From the NCBI GenBank assembly GCA_963575745.1, contig CAUYUJ010008047.1, positions 244,139-308,138 of the forward strand: 64,000 bases of DNA, read 5' to 3'. The position numbers and the translations under genes are program-made. The notes beneath the pieces were generated by a model. It was given only the letters and a program-made list of their open reading frames with translations, was not told where the DNA came from and ran no database searches. The stretch is from Prorocentrum cordatum (Eukaryota > Sar > Dinophyceae > Prorocentrales > Prorocentraceae). Positions 11,791 to 22,012 of the stretch are shown in pieces (the stretch's first letter is position 1; each line of letters opens with the position of its first letter).

Positions 11791-11849
11791 TCGTTGGAGT
11801 TCCAGCGCGCGGGAGAGCGGGGGGGGGGAGGAGGCAGGGGCATGGTCGC

Positions 11850-12233
11850 CTTGACGCGGCCCTCGAGGGCCGGGATGTCGATGCCCAGCCTCCTCGCCGC
11901 GGTGGCCAGCTTCAGGAGCTCGAAGACGCCGAGGTTGTCTACACGGTCCGAGTTCAGGGCCTCGGCCACGCGCTGCCGCAGGATGGGGTTCATCAGGTAC
12001 TCGACCTTGGCGATCCCATGGAGGAATTTCACCATGTCCTGCATGGACAGCTCCTCGAAGCGGGCCAGCAGCGCCTGCGAGGCGGCCCCGAACAGCTCGG
12101 TGTGCACGGCGTGCACCTTCGTGAAGGCGTGCACGATGTTGGCCAGCATGACGCAGGGCTCCTCGGTGATGGCGGGGCCCCTGCGGCGCATCAGCGCGTC
12201 GCCAAGAGCCTCGAAGAGCTTGCCGTCCCGCGC
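11850..12233 (-). CDS. Helical-repeat protein gene, exon 8 (last recognised)
   Basis: 128 codons in phase 0. It encodes successive amphipathic helix pairs: KLFEALGDAL, ANIVHAFTKV, VKFLHGIAKV, FELLKLATAARRLG. This pattern is typical of RAP/FASTK-like or OPR-type organellar RNA-binding proteins, though no RAP domain itself is seen. The 3' splice site is ACAG|GCGCGG at 12234/12233. The exon probably ends at AAG|GCGACC (11850/11849), a GC-type donor. Following exons were not recognised. The preceding intron (12234-12507, 274 bp) is GC-AG, and the 14-mer CAGGCGCGGGACGG is repeated at both of its ends. Confidence 0.65.
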
Positions 12234-12507
12234 CTGTCGGGCCGGGCGAAAGAGAAAACAAAGGGGGGATCTGAGAATCAGCTCACGCAGCTGCTCTTCC
12301 CCGCGCCTCCCGGCGCCGGAGGCGGCTCTGTCTCGAGGAATGGGCCCCTCGGTGGGGCCGGAACCAGCTGCACGCAGCAGATTTCGTAACCCCCCCTTTC
12401 CCAATCCCCTCTTCTCGTCTGGCCCGAGTCTAGCCTGGACCCCTCAGATCCTTCAGAGAAGGCCCCCGCCCCCCTTTCCCAATCCCCCCCTTTCGTCCGT
12501 CCCGCGC

Positions 12508-12687
12508 CTGCAGCTTCCCGAAGGCCATCGCCAGGACGGTGAGCTCGGCCGCGGAGGCGGCGTCGAGCGCGCCCGACTGCCGCTTCAGCTGCGCCGCCGC
12601 GCGGGCGGCCAGCACCTGGCACGACACCCCCGCCTTGGCGAAGGACGCCAGCACGCCTACGCAGGAGCACAAACAGGCCGCGTAAAC
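12508..12687 (-). CDS. Helical-repeat protein gene, exon 7
   Basis: 60 codons in phase 0, from a CAG|GTT acceptor at 12688/12687 (a later acceptor at about 12657 is possible) to a CAG|GCG donor at 12508/12507. It encodes GVLASFAKAG and ELTVLAMAFGKLQ, the helix motif shared by all exons of the gene. Joining to exon 8 gives the continuous motif AFGKLQ-ARDGKLFEAL, which strongly supports the junction. The upstream intron contains a foldback element (12690-12830). Confidence 0.6.
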
Positions 12688-12689
12688 CT

Positions 12690-12830
12690 GACTTCTCGGA
12701 GGTCCGAGCGGACTTCTCGGATATCCGCGCTGACCCCCCCCTCCGTGGAACGCGGAGCGCACCGGCGGCGGCGCCCGAGGCGCCGCCAGGGGGGCCCAGC
12801 GCAGATCCGAGAAGTCCGCGCGGAGCGCCA
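12690..12830. mobile_element. Foldback MITE-like element, copy B (intronic)
   Basis: The arms GGAGGTCCGAGCGGACTTCT and the complement of AGAAGTCCGCGCGGAGCGCC flank a GC-rich centre with a further GGCGGCGCC/GGCGCCGCC hairpin. This is the same family as 12974-13172 but more diverged. Termini and target duplication could not be fixed. Confidence 0.6.
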
Positions 12831-12968
12831 AAAGTGCCAGCTCGTGCAGGCTTTCCTCCTTCGAGCGCCGCTGATCAGCGGCACCCCCATCAGGTGCAGC
12901 TTGCGCCTCGCCTCCACCGACAGGAGGTCGAACAGGGCCACGTCCTGGCTGGAGAACTTGGCGAAGCC
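12831..12968 (-). CDS. Helical-repeat protein gene, exon 6 (3' part unresolved)
   Basis: The frame begins GFAKFSSQDVALFDLLSVEA, directly continuing exon 5 when the foldback element plus one target-site copy is removed. From about 12864 the protein-like signal moves to another frame (SKEESLHELALLAL). This implies a one-base shift, a very short intron (for example AG|GCGAGG to AAG|GAGGAA, 53 nt), or a decaying gene copy. I could not choose between these. The donor site towards exon 7 is unresolved. Confidence 0.5.
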
Positions 12969-12973
12969 GTACA

Positions 12974-13172
12974 TAGGGGAACAAAAAGTGACATAAACAT
13001 AAAAACTCAGAAGTCCGCGCGGATTTCTCGGATCGGCGCTGGACCCCCCTCCCTGGCGCGCGGAGCGCGCCAGGGGCGGCGCCGGAGGCGCCGCCGGGGG
13101 GCCCCAGCGCCGATCCGAGAAATCCGCGCGGACCTCCGAGTTTTTATGTTTCTGCCACTTTTTGTTCCCCTA
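12974..13172. mobile_element. Intact foldback MITE-like element, copy A, with 5-bp TSD
   Basis: 199 bp with long terminal inverted repeats starting TAGGGGAACAAAAAGTG and extending through TAAAAACTC into TCCGCGCGGATTTCTCGGAT. The centre is a GGCGCGC/GCGCGCC plus GGCGGCGCC/GGCGCCGCC hairpin. GTACA flanks both ends (12969-12973 and 13173-13177), a 5-bp target-site duplication. It lies inside a coding exon. Removing the element and one TSD copy restores an uninterrupted frame with the conserved helix motif, while the element itself puts a TAG in frame. It is therefore either spliced out as a non-AG intron or a recent disruptive insertion. Confidence 0.85.
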
Positions 13173-13421
13173 GTACAGCACGGCCGCCAGCCCCTCCGGG
13201 TCCAGCGCGGCACGGGCGTCGCGGTCGCGCAGCCGCCCGGCCACGGCGGCCAGCAGCCGCTCGTCGTGCAGGCGGCACTTGGCGAGGGCCCGCGCAGCGC
13301 CCGCGCACTGCCCCGGCGACACGGAGCGGATGTCGCCCGCGAGCTTGCTGGCCACGCTCGACAGCATCGCGGGGCCCTGCCGGGTGCCCTGCAGCCGGAA
13401 GACGGCGTACGCGTCGAGCAC
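13173..13421 (-). CDS. Helical-repeat protein gene, exon 5
   Basis: 83 codons, phase 0. The acceptor is TTCGAG|GTGCTC at 13422/13421. It encodes VLDAYAVFRLQG, then ARALAKCRLHDERLL, ending EGLAAVLY at the GTACA target-site duplication of the foldback element. Joined to exon 4, the protein reads QQLCQ-VLDAYAVF. That completes one helix and confirms intron 4 (13422-17496, 4.1 kb, GT-AG). AGGTGCT is repeated at both ends of that intron. Confidence 0.7.
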
Positions 13422-13461
13422 CTCGAAGAACAGGGAACGGCATAGACATGCACATTAGGAG

Positions 13462-13510
13462 CTCCGCGCGGAGGGGGGGGGCCCAGGCACCGATCCAAGA
13501 CATCCGCAGG
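13462..13510. mobile_element. Fragment of foldback family
   Basis: CTCCGCGCGGAG followed by GGGCCC and CACCGATCCAAGACATCCGC. This is a partial arm of the family represented at 12974-13172. Confidence 0.45.
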
Positions 13511-13915
13511 GGCCGTCGAAAGCTTAAGCTTAGTTATGCCGCTGAGTTATTCTTCTTCGAGCACCTGTAGGTGGCGACAGCCGAACCCTACCCCCACCGA
13601 CCATCGATTCTTCTGAACCGATGGGCGGCGGGGGCAGGGCTCGGACTTCGCCACGTGCTCGACGAATTCCGAATCCTGCCCCTCGACTAGGAGATCGACT
13701 ACATAATTGACTTACCCCCAGAGTGTTTAGTTCGCCGGATCTACAACATGTCGAATATCCGTAGAGCTACGGAAACGCTGCGCTTCGTTCTTAGATTCGG
13801 ATAACATATCAAATGTTGGGTAAATCAATAATGTAATAGATTTCCTACTGGAACCCCCGCTGCTCATCGAGTTACCTGAATTGTTGATCGGCGAGGGAAT
13901 CGGCGGCGACCATAA

Positions 13916-14000
13916 GGGCCAATAGCCCAGGGGGCGGGCATTACACGCATTCGCCCGGGAACCTCGTCGAAGACACAAATCATCGGCGCCCCTGGATACG
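13916..14000. repeat. Dispersed repeat fragment, copy 2
   Basis: Matches 4330-4415 (AATAGCCCAGG...GGGCATTACA). Here it precedes the VNTR. Confidence 0.6.
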
Positions 14001-14059
14001 TGTACACGTCGGTCGGAAGAAATAGGTAATTAGCCTGGCGAAGGACCCAACCATATGCA

Positions 14060-16062
14060 GTTGTGAATGCCGCAATTGTGCTGGGTGGTGGCGGACGCAT
14101 GCGGGCGGTGCCACTGTGACCTTCGGTGGAGCTCCCTATGGGGCCACGAAACGCTGTACTGGGTGGGCGAGACGCGGTCAGCAAGGGCTGTGCTGCGCGG
14201 TGGCGGACGCATGCGAGCGGTGCCACTGGGACCTTCGGTGGAGCTCCCTATGGGGCCACGAAACGCTGTACTGGGTGGGTGAGACGCAGGCAGGGAGCAA
14301 GGGCTGCGCAGGGTGGTGGCGGACGCATGCGGGCGGTGCCGCTGGGACCTTTGGTGGAGCTCCCTATAGGGCTACGAAGCGCTGTTCTGGGTGGGTGAAG
14401 CGCAGGGAACAAGGGCTGTGCTGGGTGGTGGCGGACGCAAGCGGGCAGTGCCACTGGGACCTTTGGTGGAGCCCCCTATGGGGCCACGAAGCGTGCGAGG
14501 GGTGTGCCAGAATGGGTGTGGAACCGCATGCCAGCGCAGCCACTGGGGCCTTCGGTGGAGCTCCCTATGGAGCCACGAAGCGTGTGAGGGGTGTGCCGAA
14601 ATGGGGGGTGGAACCGCATGCGAGCGCAGCCACTGCGGCGTTCGGTGGAGCTCCCTATGGGGCCACGAGACGTGTGAAGGGCGTGCCGAAAAAGGGGGTG
14701 GAACCGCATGCGAGCGCAGCCACTGGGGCCTTCGGTGGAGCTCTCTATGGGGCCACGAACCGTGTGAGGGGTGTGCCGAAATGGGGGGGGAACCACATGC
14801 GAGCGCAGCCACTGGGGCGTTCGGTGGAGCTCCCCATGGAGCCACCCACGAAGCGTGTGAGGGGTGTGCCGAAATGGGGGGTGGAACCGCATGCGGCGCA
14901 GCCACTGGGGCCTTCGGTGGAGCTCCCTATGGGGCCACGAAACGTGTGAGGGGTGTGCCAGAATGGGGGGTGGAACCGCATGCGGGCGCAGCCACTGGGG
15001 CCTTCGGTGGAGCTCCCTATGGGGCCACGAAACGTGTGAGGGGTGTGCCAGAATGGGGGGTGGAACCGCATGCGGGCGCAGCCACTGGGGCCTTCGGTGG
15101 AGCTCCCTATGGGGCCACGAAACGTGTGAGGGGTGTGCCAGAATGGGGGGTGGAACCGCATGCGGGCGCAGCCACTGGGGCCTTCGGTGGAGCTCCCTAT
15201 GGGGCCACGAAACGTGTGAGGGGTGTGCCAGAATGGGGGGTGGAACCGCATGCGGGCGCAGCCACTGGGGCCTTCGGTGGAGCTCCCTATGGGGCCACGA
15301 AACGTGTGAGGGGTGTGCCAGAATGGGGGGTGGAACCGCATGCGGGCGCAGCCACTGGGGCCTTCGGTGGAGCTCCCTATGGGGCCACGAAACGTGTGAG
15401 GGGTGTGCCAGAATGGGGGGTGGAACCGCATGCGGGCGCAGCCACTGGGGCCTTCGGTGGAGCTCCCTATGGGGCCACGAAACGTGTGAGGGGTGTGCCA
15501 GAATGGGGGGTGGAACCGCATGCGGGCGCAGCCACTGGGGCCTTCGGTGGAGCTCCCTATGGGGCCACGAAACGTGTGAGGGGTGTGCCAGAATGGGGGG
15601 TGGAACCGCATGCGGGGCCTTCGGTGGAGCTCCCTATGGGGCCACGAAGCGTGTGAGGGGTGTGCCAGAATTGGTGGAGCAGCGGGCGCAGCCACTGGGG
15701 CCTTCGGTGGAGCTCCCTATGGGGCCACGAAACGTGTGAGGGGTGTGCCAGAATGGGGGGTGGAACCGCATGCGGGCGCAGCCACTGGGGCCTTCGGTGG
15801 AGCTCCCTATGGGGCCACGAAACGTGTGAGGGGTGTGCCAGAACGGGGGGTGGAACCGCATGTGAGCTCCCTATGGGGCCACGAAACTGTGCCCAGAATG
15901 GGGGGTGGATGCGGGGTTCGCGGGGGCTCCCAGGGGCCGCTTGGGGCCTTCGGTGGAGCTCCCTATGGGGCCACGAAACGTGTGGGGGCCGCAGCCGCAG
16001 CCACTGGGGCCTTCGGTGGAGCTCCCTATGGGGCCACGAAACGTGTGAGGGGTGTGCCAGAA
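14060..16062 (+). repeat. 90-bp VNTR array in intron 4
   Basis: Tandem units share GGTGGAGCTCCCTATGGGGC and CCACGAAACG. Units are diverged to about 14890. Then seven 90-bp units (14941-15570) are identical, followed by rearranged units to about 16062. Because 90 is divisible by 3, all frames stay open and give spurious ORFs of up to 421 codons. The flanks ATGCAGTTGTG on the left and AACGAGGACCCAACACCA on the right also flank the related array at 20830-21790. Confidence 0.9.
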
Positions 16063-17079
16063 TGGGTGTGGGAGGGGGAGGGGGGGGGAGGAAGGGGAGG
16101 AGGAGGAAGGAGGAGGGAGGAGGAAGGAACGCGGGGCGACGTCTCTTCGAAACGAGGACCCAACACCACAGGATGGTTGGGAAAAACATGAAGTAGGAAG
16201 GCGGATCAAGTGGATTGGGTCCAGGCCCTCCCAGAGAATAACAAAACTCAGCAAAAGCGTGTCGATTCTTGAAGTAGGAAGGCGTTTGAAGTAGATTGGG
16301 ATCTGGGAATCCAAAAAATACCCGCTTTCAACGACCGGCGTGTCCTGCTCCCCCCTGGGCGAGTCGCCCTCATCGTCGCCTCCGAGGGAGGTCCTTCGAC
16401 TCCGCCGCCGAGCACTGGCGCTGGCCCCGATGGCCAGAGGAGTCGGGGATAGACAGACCCCCCTTTAGCAAAACGTGGTTTAGTGAAAACGACCTGAGGC
16501 CCAAACCTGGCGGGCGCGAACCTGGAAAATAGCGGCCACGGCGCCCTCTCGAGAACCGAAAACGGACAATTCACTAATCGACGTGTCACTGTTGGGGGTT
16601 GTGTCCACCCCCGAAGGAGGCCGGGCCCAGCACGTGCCCTCCCCCTCCCAGGGGCGGCACGTCCGACGGCATGGCAGCTGGACGATATCCACGACGGCGG
16701 CCCGCAGCGCCGCCGTCTGGCCTCTGCCGCGGCACCCGAGCAGCGTTCAACCGGGGTGGCCTGGGCCTCACCGGCGTGGCCTGGGCCTCACTGGAGGAGG
16801 AGGAGGAGGAGGAGGAGGAGGAGGAGGAGGAGGAGGAGGAGGAGGAGGAGGAGGAGGAGAAGGAGGAGCAGGAGGGGCGAGGAGAAGGAAGGCAGAGCAC
16901 TGCCTCAAAGACCCCTGCGCTGGTCAGGCCAGGGGGCCGCTGCCCCACCGGCGTGGCCTGGGCCTCACTGGCCGATTTACCCCTGGATGGGGATCTGCAA
17001 TGCTCCCTTCGGGCTTCGCGGGGCACATCCCAAACTGGGGCGGTGGGATTCTTAGGGTCGGAACGGGGAGGGGGAGATA
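16063..17079. other. Intronic DNA with GGA microsatellite, no exon
   Basis: 16130-16180 is the shared VNTR right flank. A GGA run lies at 16794-16868 between two copies of a GCGTGGCCTGGGCCTCACTGG-like block. Nothing else is recognised. Confidence 0.5.
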
Positions 17080-17099
17080 GGGATCGCTTAAACGATGCT

Positions 17100-17155
17100 G
17101 AGAACCCACCCTCGTCGAGCTCATGCGCCGCCAGTCGGAAGCCACGGCCGCGGAC
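17100..17155 (+). pseudogene. Inverted fragment of exon 4
   Basis: The plus strand reads CCACCCTC-TCGAGCTCATGCGCC and then AGTCG and ACGGCCGCGG. It matches the minus-strand start of exon 4 (17634-17682) at roughly nine of ten positions with small indels. It sits in intron 4, about 0.4 kb downstream of exon 4, in the opposite orientation. Confidence 0.6.
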
Positions 17156-17496
17156 CGCAGAAAGCGGCGCCAGAGGGGCCCAGGCCAGATCCAAAGGCTC
17201 GAGGGGCTCGACGGCCCGGGCCCCGCGCGGACCGTCGACGGGTTTGGTTTATGCCGCTGGATTTCCTCTTCGATCCTCGTACACTGATGCCGCTTCTGCT
17301 GATGCCGCTCACGCCGCTTGATCTTGTGCCGCTTATTATTCGACAGTGTATGCTGATTGTATGCCGCTGCCAGGTCTTCTTCTGAAAATGTGTGTATGTG
17401 TGTATGATTAACCTTGGTACGTTTCATATCATTCAGCTTAGTCTACTTGTTGTTCCTATCATCTTTCTTACATTGTTAAGATCGTTCTTCAAGCAC

Positions 17497-17682
17497 CTGG
17501 CACAGCTGCTGCGGCGCGAAGAGGGCGCTGTGCTGCGACGCCATGCGGGACACCGCGTCCAGGAGCTCCCCCGCCGGTGCCGCCGCGAGCCCGGCGGCGT
17601 GCAGCCGCGCCAGGCTCCAGACCGAGGTGCCCAGCGCCGCGGCCGTCGCCTTCGACTGGCGCATGAGCTCGAAGAGGGTGGC
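17497..17682 (-). CDS. Helical-repeat protein gene, exon 4
   Basis: 62 codons, phase 0 at both ends: acceptor TTTCGAG|GCCACC (17683/17682), donor GCCAG|GTGCTT (17497/17496). It encodes TLFELMRQSKATAAALG, VWSLARLHAAGL and a partial helix completed by exon 5. The upstream intron (17683-18404, 722 bp) is GC-AG, with GAGGCCA repeated at both ends. Confidence 0.7.
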
Positions 17683-18332
17683 CTCGAAAGCAGAAGACAC
17701 TGGGCATCGCTCAGACATTGATCCAGGGCTCCGCCCCTCCCCCCCAGGCCGATGGGATCGCTCCCCCCCCACCACGCCCCAGCTGGATGGGTACGCCCCG
17801 TGAGCTTCGCAGAGGCCTCGCGAGTGGGATCGCCCCCCCGCCTCCGCTGTGGTCGTGGCCCTGTGGGCGTGGCGCGGTGTCGTCGTGGTCGTGGTCGTGG
17901 TCGTGGGCGTCGTCGTCGTCGGCGTCGTCGGCGTTCGTCGGCGTCGTCGTCGGCGTCGTCGGCGTCCACCCATCTCATCTGGGAGGGGGCCTGTGGAACA
18001 CTGAGACCCATTCCTAATGGGGAGGGCTATGAACCCTCGACCCAGGATCTATAGACACTACGTAAAGTATCTGGGCCCTGTCCCGTAGGGTTTCGTAGAG
18101 AAGACACTGGACAACGTATGGTGTACAAGTTTCCAGCCACCTCCCTGGGTAACGGGTGTTGAAACACACGCATGCATTGTGTTTGGGTCGCCGGACACAC
18201 ACACATGACACAACATAGTGGACATGTTCTTGGCCACGAAAACACCCTCATTAAAAAACACCCTGACAAGCGAAGCCCGCGTGGCCAACGCACCCAAGGA
18301 AGGAATCGAACACGACGGGGCTGTTTTGCAAA

Positions 18333-18376
18333 CCCCCACGACAGGCGTTCACTATAGTGAACGCCTGTCATGGGGG
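18333..18376. repeat. 44-bp near-perfect palindrome
   Basis: Centre at 18354/18355. The inner 30 bp are perfectly palindromic (half GACAGGCGTTCACTA), and the outer arms CCCCCA/TGGGGG pair with a single mismatch. There is no spacer. It lies in intron 3, 28 bp from the donor site. Confidence 0.9.
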
Positions 18377-18404
18377 TCGGGGAATTTCTTCCTCCGCTGA
18401 TGGC

Positions 18405-18653
18405 CTCCAGCCGCTCCAGCACGCGGTCGTTCCGGAACTGAAGCAGAGCGTGCGCGTGCAGCACCTGCGCGACCGCGTCGGCGTCCAGGCCGTCCGCTGC
18501 CTCCGCGGCGGCGTCGCCGAAGTTATACATCAGCTCGTTGTCGCGGTGGCCCGCCAGCGCGACGGCCTCCAGGAAGCGGGCCGCTTCCCCGAGCGGCGAG
18601 CCCGACAGCAGGCGCTGCGCCTGCAGCGAGCACGCCCTCCAGAAGGCTGGCTC
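18405..18653 (-). CDS. Helical-repeat protein gene, exon 3
   Basis: 83 codons, phase 0. The acceptor is CCCAAG|GAGCCA, and the donor CTGGAG|GCCATC is a GC-type site. It encodes AFWRACSLQAQRLLS, EAARFLEAVALAGHRDNEL and VAQVLHAHALLQFRNDRVL, a run of paired helices like the other exons. The upstream intron (18654-22012, 3.4 kb) has a GA donor and an AG acceptor with AGGA at both ends. It carries the second VNTR and a foldback element. Confidence 0.7.
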
Positions 18654-18689
18654 CTTGGGAGGAAGATCGTCGTCCGTCGTCCGTCATCC

Positions 18690-18960
18690 GTCGTCCGTCG
18701 TCCGTCGTCGTCGTCGTCGTCGTCGGCACCGGGCCGCCTCGGCACCTGCTCTGGCGTGAGCCTCGGGGGGGCGATGAATGGGGTGGGTGAGAATAAGTGC
18801 GTCTTCCGTGCATCTTCGGGGCTCTGAAGGGTCCCTCTGAGACCAAAAATGAGCACGAAGCGTGCAAGCTTCTCCGCCGCCCCATTTTCGGCGACGAGCG
18901 CAGGGGGGAACTGAGAAAAAGCGGGCCTTCTCAGAAGGCTCGGAAAGCCTCGGGCTTTCT
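18690..18960. repeat. Intronic dispersed repeat shared with 22215-22510, copy 1
   Basis: A CGTCGT run, then CACCTGCTCTGGCGTGAGCC, then TTCGGGGCTCTGA, CTTCTCCGCC and CCTTCTCAGAAGGCTCGG appear in the same order and spacing at 22215-22510. Both copies sit immediately upstream (minus sense) of an exon of the same gene. Confidence 0.7.
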
Positions 18961-19082
18961 GAACAATTTCCTAAGCTGTCCTCGAAAAGACAGAAATCTT
19001 CTCTGAAGCTCACAAGCCTTCTGAAAATCCCAGCCGCCTTCTGAAAAGGCCTGCTCCTCCTCACTTCCTCCCGGGCGCGCCG

Positions 19083-19240
19083 CCGAAGAAGAAACAGCAG
19101 AAGCATAAACTTTCGGAGGGCCGTGCGGAATTCTTGGATCGGCGCTGAAGCCCCCTCCCTGGCGCGCGGAGCGCGCGCCAGAGGCGGCGCCAGAGGTACG
19201 GACCTTCGAAGGTTTTTGTTTATGCAGCTTCTTCTCTTCA
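19083..19240. mobile_element. Foldback MITE-like element, copy C (intron 2)
   Basis: The arms GAAGAAGAAACAGCAG...GCATAAAC and the complement of GTTTATGCAGCTTCTTCTC enclose TTCTTGGATCGGCGCTG and a GGCGCGCGGAGCGCGC core. Same family as 12974-13172. Confidence 0.65.
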
Positions 19241-19439
19241 TTGCTGCCAGCCGACAGATGGCTGGCGGCAGTGTGGAAATACACCTTTGGTTGACTTCCC
19301 TCCCCCTCCTACTCCTCCTCTTCCTCGTCCTCCTCATCATCATCCATTCCTTTCCTCATACAACAAAACTCCTCCCTGTCGCGCCCCGAGGATGGTCGAA
19401 AGGGCGGGACGGCTGTCTCGCCTGAGACTTCCTTTCCAT

Positions 19440-20100
19440 GTATGATCCTAAGCTCTAAATCAGCAACAGTTGCACGCATGGAGGGCGGGTAGTTTTGAGA
19501 ATATGGCTCTCGCCTTCGCTCCGCGCAGACTCGTCTTGAGGCTTGGCAAAGCTTTACAGATGAAGGGCGGCGCCTTTTCAAAAAAAAAGCTCGCCTTAGC
19601 ACCGCGCACACTGGTCTTCAAATGTACAACAGTCCCACGGCGTGTTGCGGCGATGCAGGATTGTCAAGGCGCCGCAGGTACGTTGATTCGCCGTGCTGAA
19701 ATCCATGAATGGCGATCTAGTGCGATTCAGGATCGTCCAGACGCAGCAGTCAAGATGATTCGTGGCGCTGAAGTTCCGAACATGGTGTTTTAGCACGCTT
19801 CAGGATCTTCCAGCGTTTGTCTCCCGACGGGGCACTTCCCTCAGTGGACATGAACCCTTGCAAGGGCCTGTGATGAGGGAGCTTGGAGGGAGGGTCTATT
19901 CCTACATCGTTGATGGGTCTTGGGTTTATACTGGTCCTCCTCCTCCTCCTCCTCCTCCTCCTCCGCCTCCTCCTCCTCCTCCTCCTCCTCCTCCTCCTCC
20001 TCCTCCTCCTCCTCCTCCTCCTCCTCCTCCCCTTCCCCCTCTCACTCCCCCTCCTCCTCCTCCTCCTCCTCCTCCTCCTCCTGATCCTCATCCTCCTCGT
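19440..20100 (-). repeat. Composite dispersed repeat R2, copy b (inverted)
   Basis: The reverse complement of the R2 order. The CACTGAGGGAAGTGCCCCGTC-like block (19820-19850) and the ACCCATCAACGATGTAGG-like block (19895-19915) match 35840-35990. A CCT microsatellite at 19936-20090 forms the end. Confidence 0.7.
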
Positions 20101-20600
20101 GCAATAGCGTGAATCAGAAGGCCAGTGGCGAGGTGAAGTCGGAAACCCGCAGATCGCTGTCATGCCCTTCTCGCTCACGTGTCTGCTGCACACAGCGGCG
20201 CTTTCTCTTTTTCGTCGTAGTGTTATAACTATGTGAAACAACTGTATAATCATACTATGAGTGCAATGGTATTCCTACGACTGCTGTTGTTACGAATAGT
20301 ATGCTTGGTACTAGTACGATCCGTATGAAAATGAGTATTATATTGTTAGTCGCCTGGGTATTATTAGTAGTATACTTAATATTAGTAGTATTGTTATTAG
20401 TTGTTGGAGGATGATTGGTACTATCATTATTGGTGTTGAGGCTGTTATTATTCGTGCGGATGTCAGCATCATTGCAATTACTACTACTATTGCGACTCTT
20501 ACTGCTATGTTGATTGCTGGTACTAGTATTATCCACGGTATGGTTATTTTTCTGACCAAAGCTATTATTATGTTTGTTCGTCTTCTTCTTCCTCAGAGGC
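20101..20600. other. AT-richer unassigned intronic DNA
   Basis: 20330-20560 is TTA/GTA-rich with Ile- and Asn-biased frames. No gene is recognised. Confidence 0.45.
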
Positions 20601-20790
20601 GGCCAGGAGTCTGAACTGGTTGGGATCCCTGACAATCGGTCAGGAAAGGGGATTAGGCCAAATCCGCTCAAAATCGGTCTCCGGAGCCCTCCCAGGGTCA
20701 ATCTGGTGCAATTTTTCGCTGCAGATCCATTCCTGACGCTCCTAGGGCCCGAAAAAAGTACTGGGAATCTGAAAAGGCACAAATTATCCA
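20601..20790 (+). repeat. Dispersed repeat R4, copy a
   Basis: Carries AAATCCGCTCAAAATCGGTC, GTCCGG-like joints and ATCTGGTGCAATTTTTCGC. Shared with 25650-25850 and, more weakly, 39810-40020. Confidence 0.65.
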
Positions 20791-20829
20791 TATGCAGTTG
20801 TGGGTACCGAAATTTTGAATATCTGCTTC

Positions 20830-21790
20830 GGTGAAGCTCCCTATGGGGCCACGAATCGCTGCACTGGGCGGGGCGGAGCGCTGTACTGTGTGGGTGGTGT
20901 GCCGAATTGGGTTTCCGGGACGCATGCGGACGGTCCCACTAGGGCTTCGGAGGAGCTCCCTATGGGGTCACAAAGCGCTCTACTGAGTGAATGAAAATGC
21001 CAAATTGGGTTTCCTGGACGCATGCGGACGGTCCCACTGAAAGCTTCGGTGGAGCCCCCTATGGGGCCACGAAACGCTGCACTGCGCGGGTGAAAATGCC
21101 AAATTACATTTCCCGGACGCATACGGACGGTGGCACTGGGGCCTTGGGTGGAGCCCCCTACGGGGCCACGAAACGCTGCACTGGGTGGGTGAAAATGCCA
21201 AATTGGGCTTCCGGGACGCATGCGGACGGGGGCACTGGGGCCTTTGATGGAGCTCCCTATGGGGCCACGAAACGCTGTACTGAGGGGGAGGAAGGCCACG
21301 AAACGCTGTACTGGGTGTGCGGGACGCATGCGGACGGTAGCGCTGGGACCTTCGGTGGGGCTCCCTATGGGGCCACGAAACGCTGCACTGGGTGTGCAGG
21401 ACGCATGCGGACGGTAGCACTGGGACCTTCGGTGGGGCTCCCTATGGGGCCACGAAACGCTGTACTGGGCGGAAACGCAGGGAGGAAGGGGAGGAAGGCC
21501 ACGAAACGCTGTACTGGGTGTGCGGGACGCATGCGGACGGTAGCACTGTGACCTTCGGTGGAGCTCCCCATGGGGCCACAAAAAGCTGTACTGGGTGTGC
21601 GGGACGCATGCGGACGGTAGCGCTGGGACCTTCGGTGGGGCTCCCTATGGGGCCACGAAGCGCTGCACTGGGTGTGCAGGACGCATGCGGACGGTAGCAC
21701 TGGGACCTTCGGTGGGGCTCCCTATGGGGCCACGAAACGCTGTACTGGGTGGGTGGGCTGCACTGGGTGTGCGGGACGCATGCGGACGGT
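20830..21790 (+). repeat. Second VNTR array (intron 2), related to the 90-bp VNTR
   Basis: Units of about 80-95 bp share GGAGCTCCCTATGGGGCCAC with the 14-16 kb array but have a GACGCATGCGGACGGT half. The right flank again contains CGTCTCTTC and AACGAGGACCCAACACCA. Less homogeneous than array 1. Confidence 0.85.
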
Positions 21791-22012
21791 GGAGGAGGAG
21801 GGGGAAGAGGAGGAGAGGAGAACGCGGGGACCGTCTCTTCAAAACGAGGACCCAACACCAAAAGGATGGTTGGGAACAAAGCGTGCTGACTCTGCCTCGC
21901 TCACGCACACCACCGCGGTGCGAACGCACACCGGGCGGCGGAATCACTCGGCGAGCGTAATCCACCCCGTCGGGCCAACTTCCTCTCACTCTTCTTCTGC
22001 TCTTCGTCGATC

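Noticed and set aside
14941-15570. Regular array suggesting a CRISPR
   Set aside because: The units are identical over their full 90 bp with no variable spacers, and the context is eukaryotic.
14391-15739. Long repetitive ORFs of up to 421 codons on both strands
   Set aside because: They are open only because the 90-bp VNTR unit is divisible by three; all frames are open and repeat the same peptide.
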